Assembly (NCBI GenBank): GCA_017882835.1
Contig: JADGOU010000194.1
Span: forward strand, 1-5,792
Length of the DNA: 5,792 bases
Direction: 5' to 3'
Source: Frankiaceae bacterium
Lineage (GTDB): Bacteria; Actinomycetota; Actinomycetes; JADGOU01
Part shown: one piece after another, positions 5,678 to 5,792 of the stretch
Numbering within the stretch: the stretch's first letter is position 1
How the letters are laid out: every line of letters begins with the position of its first letter
Program-made: the position numbers and the translations under genes
The notes under the pieces: model-generated
The model's database searches: none
What the model was told of the DNA's origin: nothing
Seen by the model: only the letters and a program-made list of their open reading frames with translations

Positions 5678-5697
5678 GGTTAGACCGGGTTAGACCG
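5678..5697. repeat. Perfect 10-bp tandem direct repeat
   Basis: GGTTAGACCG occurs twice without spacing (5678-5687 and 5688-5697). A related GGGTAGACCGG occurs at about 57-67 near the other end of the window. Two adjacent identical decamers, about one helical turn apart, fit a paired protein-binding site. No coding frame depends on them. A chance duplication is equally possible. Confidence 0.6.
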
Positions 5698-5707
5698 AGA
5701 TCCGCCG

Positions 5708-5791
5708 CTAACGCTGTGATCTTGTTCCGGGCGGCGTGACCTCTGTCGCTGCATCGTCCGGGTGGGTGTGGGCGTACAGAAGCACCCGACG
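5708..5791 (-). CDS. Possible coding fragment running off the window end
   Basis: Read on the minus strand from the window edge, a frame gives R-R-V-L-L-Y-A-H-T-H-P-D-D-A-A-T-E-V and stops at TAG 5708-5710, with good G/C third-position bias. The R-x-V-L-L-x-x-H-T-x-x-x-x-A-x-E pattern is reminiscent of the N-terminus of actinobacterial NAD kinases. The family would need to continue in another frame (A-R-N-K-I-T-A-L-A-A-D-L-G), so a frameshift is implied. The call rests on fewer than 30 residues and may be wrong. Confidence 0.18.
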   Translation of the reverse strand, partial: RRVLLYAHTHPDDAATEVTPPGTRSQR

Positions 5792-5792
5792 T

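Noticed and set aside
1..5792. CRISPR array, tRNA, rRNA, integrase or attachment site
   Set aside because: No regularly spaced repeats, no cloverleaf or T-loop GGTTCGAATC-like string, no rRNA-like stretch and no recombinase motif were found by reading.

Overview
The window is high-GC DNA (roughly 65-70%) with GTG starts and strong G/C third-position bias, as in an actinomycete (Frankia/Micromonospora/Streptosporangium-like; genus not determinable here). Only a few genes are recognisable: a PEBP/YbhB-type protein (+), an SDR oxidoreductase (-), the C-terminal part of an Abi_C-like protein (-), and a DUF1036 protein (+). The rest are actinobacterial hypothetical proteins or their remnants.

Layout. 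73-613 (+): a PEBP-family gene whose first codons are out of frame by one base, followed by a strong hairpin. 817-1638 (-): an intact SDR gene with a good ribosome binding site, and a hairpin beyond its stop. 1655-2122 (-): a coding remnant that reads as one protein only after two frame changes. 2158-2760 (-): an N-terminally truncated Abi_C-like gene with a one-base frameshift near its end. 2640-3569 and 3566-3874 (-): two hypothetical genes coupled by a GTGA overlap; the downstream one loses its natural 3' end at about 2755, where the Abi_C-like fragment begins. 4063-4600 (+): a divergently oriented two-helix membrane protein with a GNAT-like C-terminal half, frameshifted between the helices. 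4600-4950: no intact gene, only protein-like scraps on both strands. 4999-5570 (+): a 69-residue hydrophilic ORF two bases ahead of a DUF1036 ORF; the two may be one gene split by a missing A. 5571-5792: a weak hairpin, a perfect 10-bp tandem repeat, and a possible coding fragment (-) running off the window end.

The most striking property is the number of apparent single-base indels, about six or seven in 5.8 kb, hitting unrelated genes. Either the consensus sequence is error-prone or this is a decaying accessory region; only read-level data can tell. I see no integrase, transposase, CRISPR array, tRNA or rRNA. The genes do not form an obvious pathway. The best leads for something undescribed are the membrane-anchored GNAT-like protein, the coupled hypothetical pair opposite it, and the small-ORF/DUF1036 unit.
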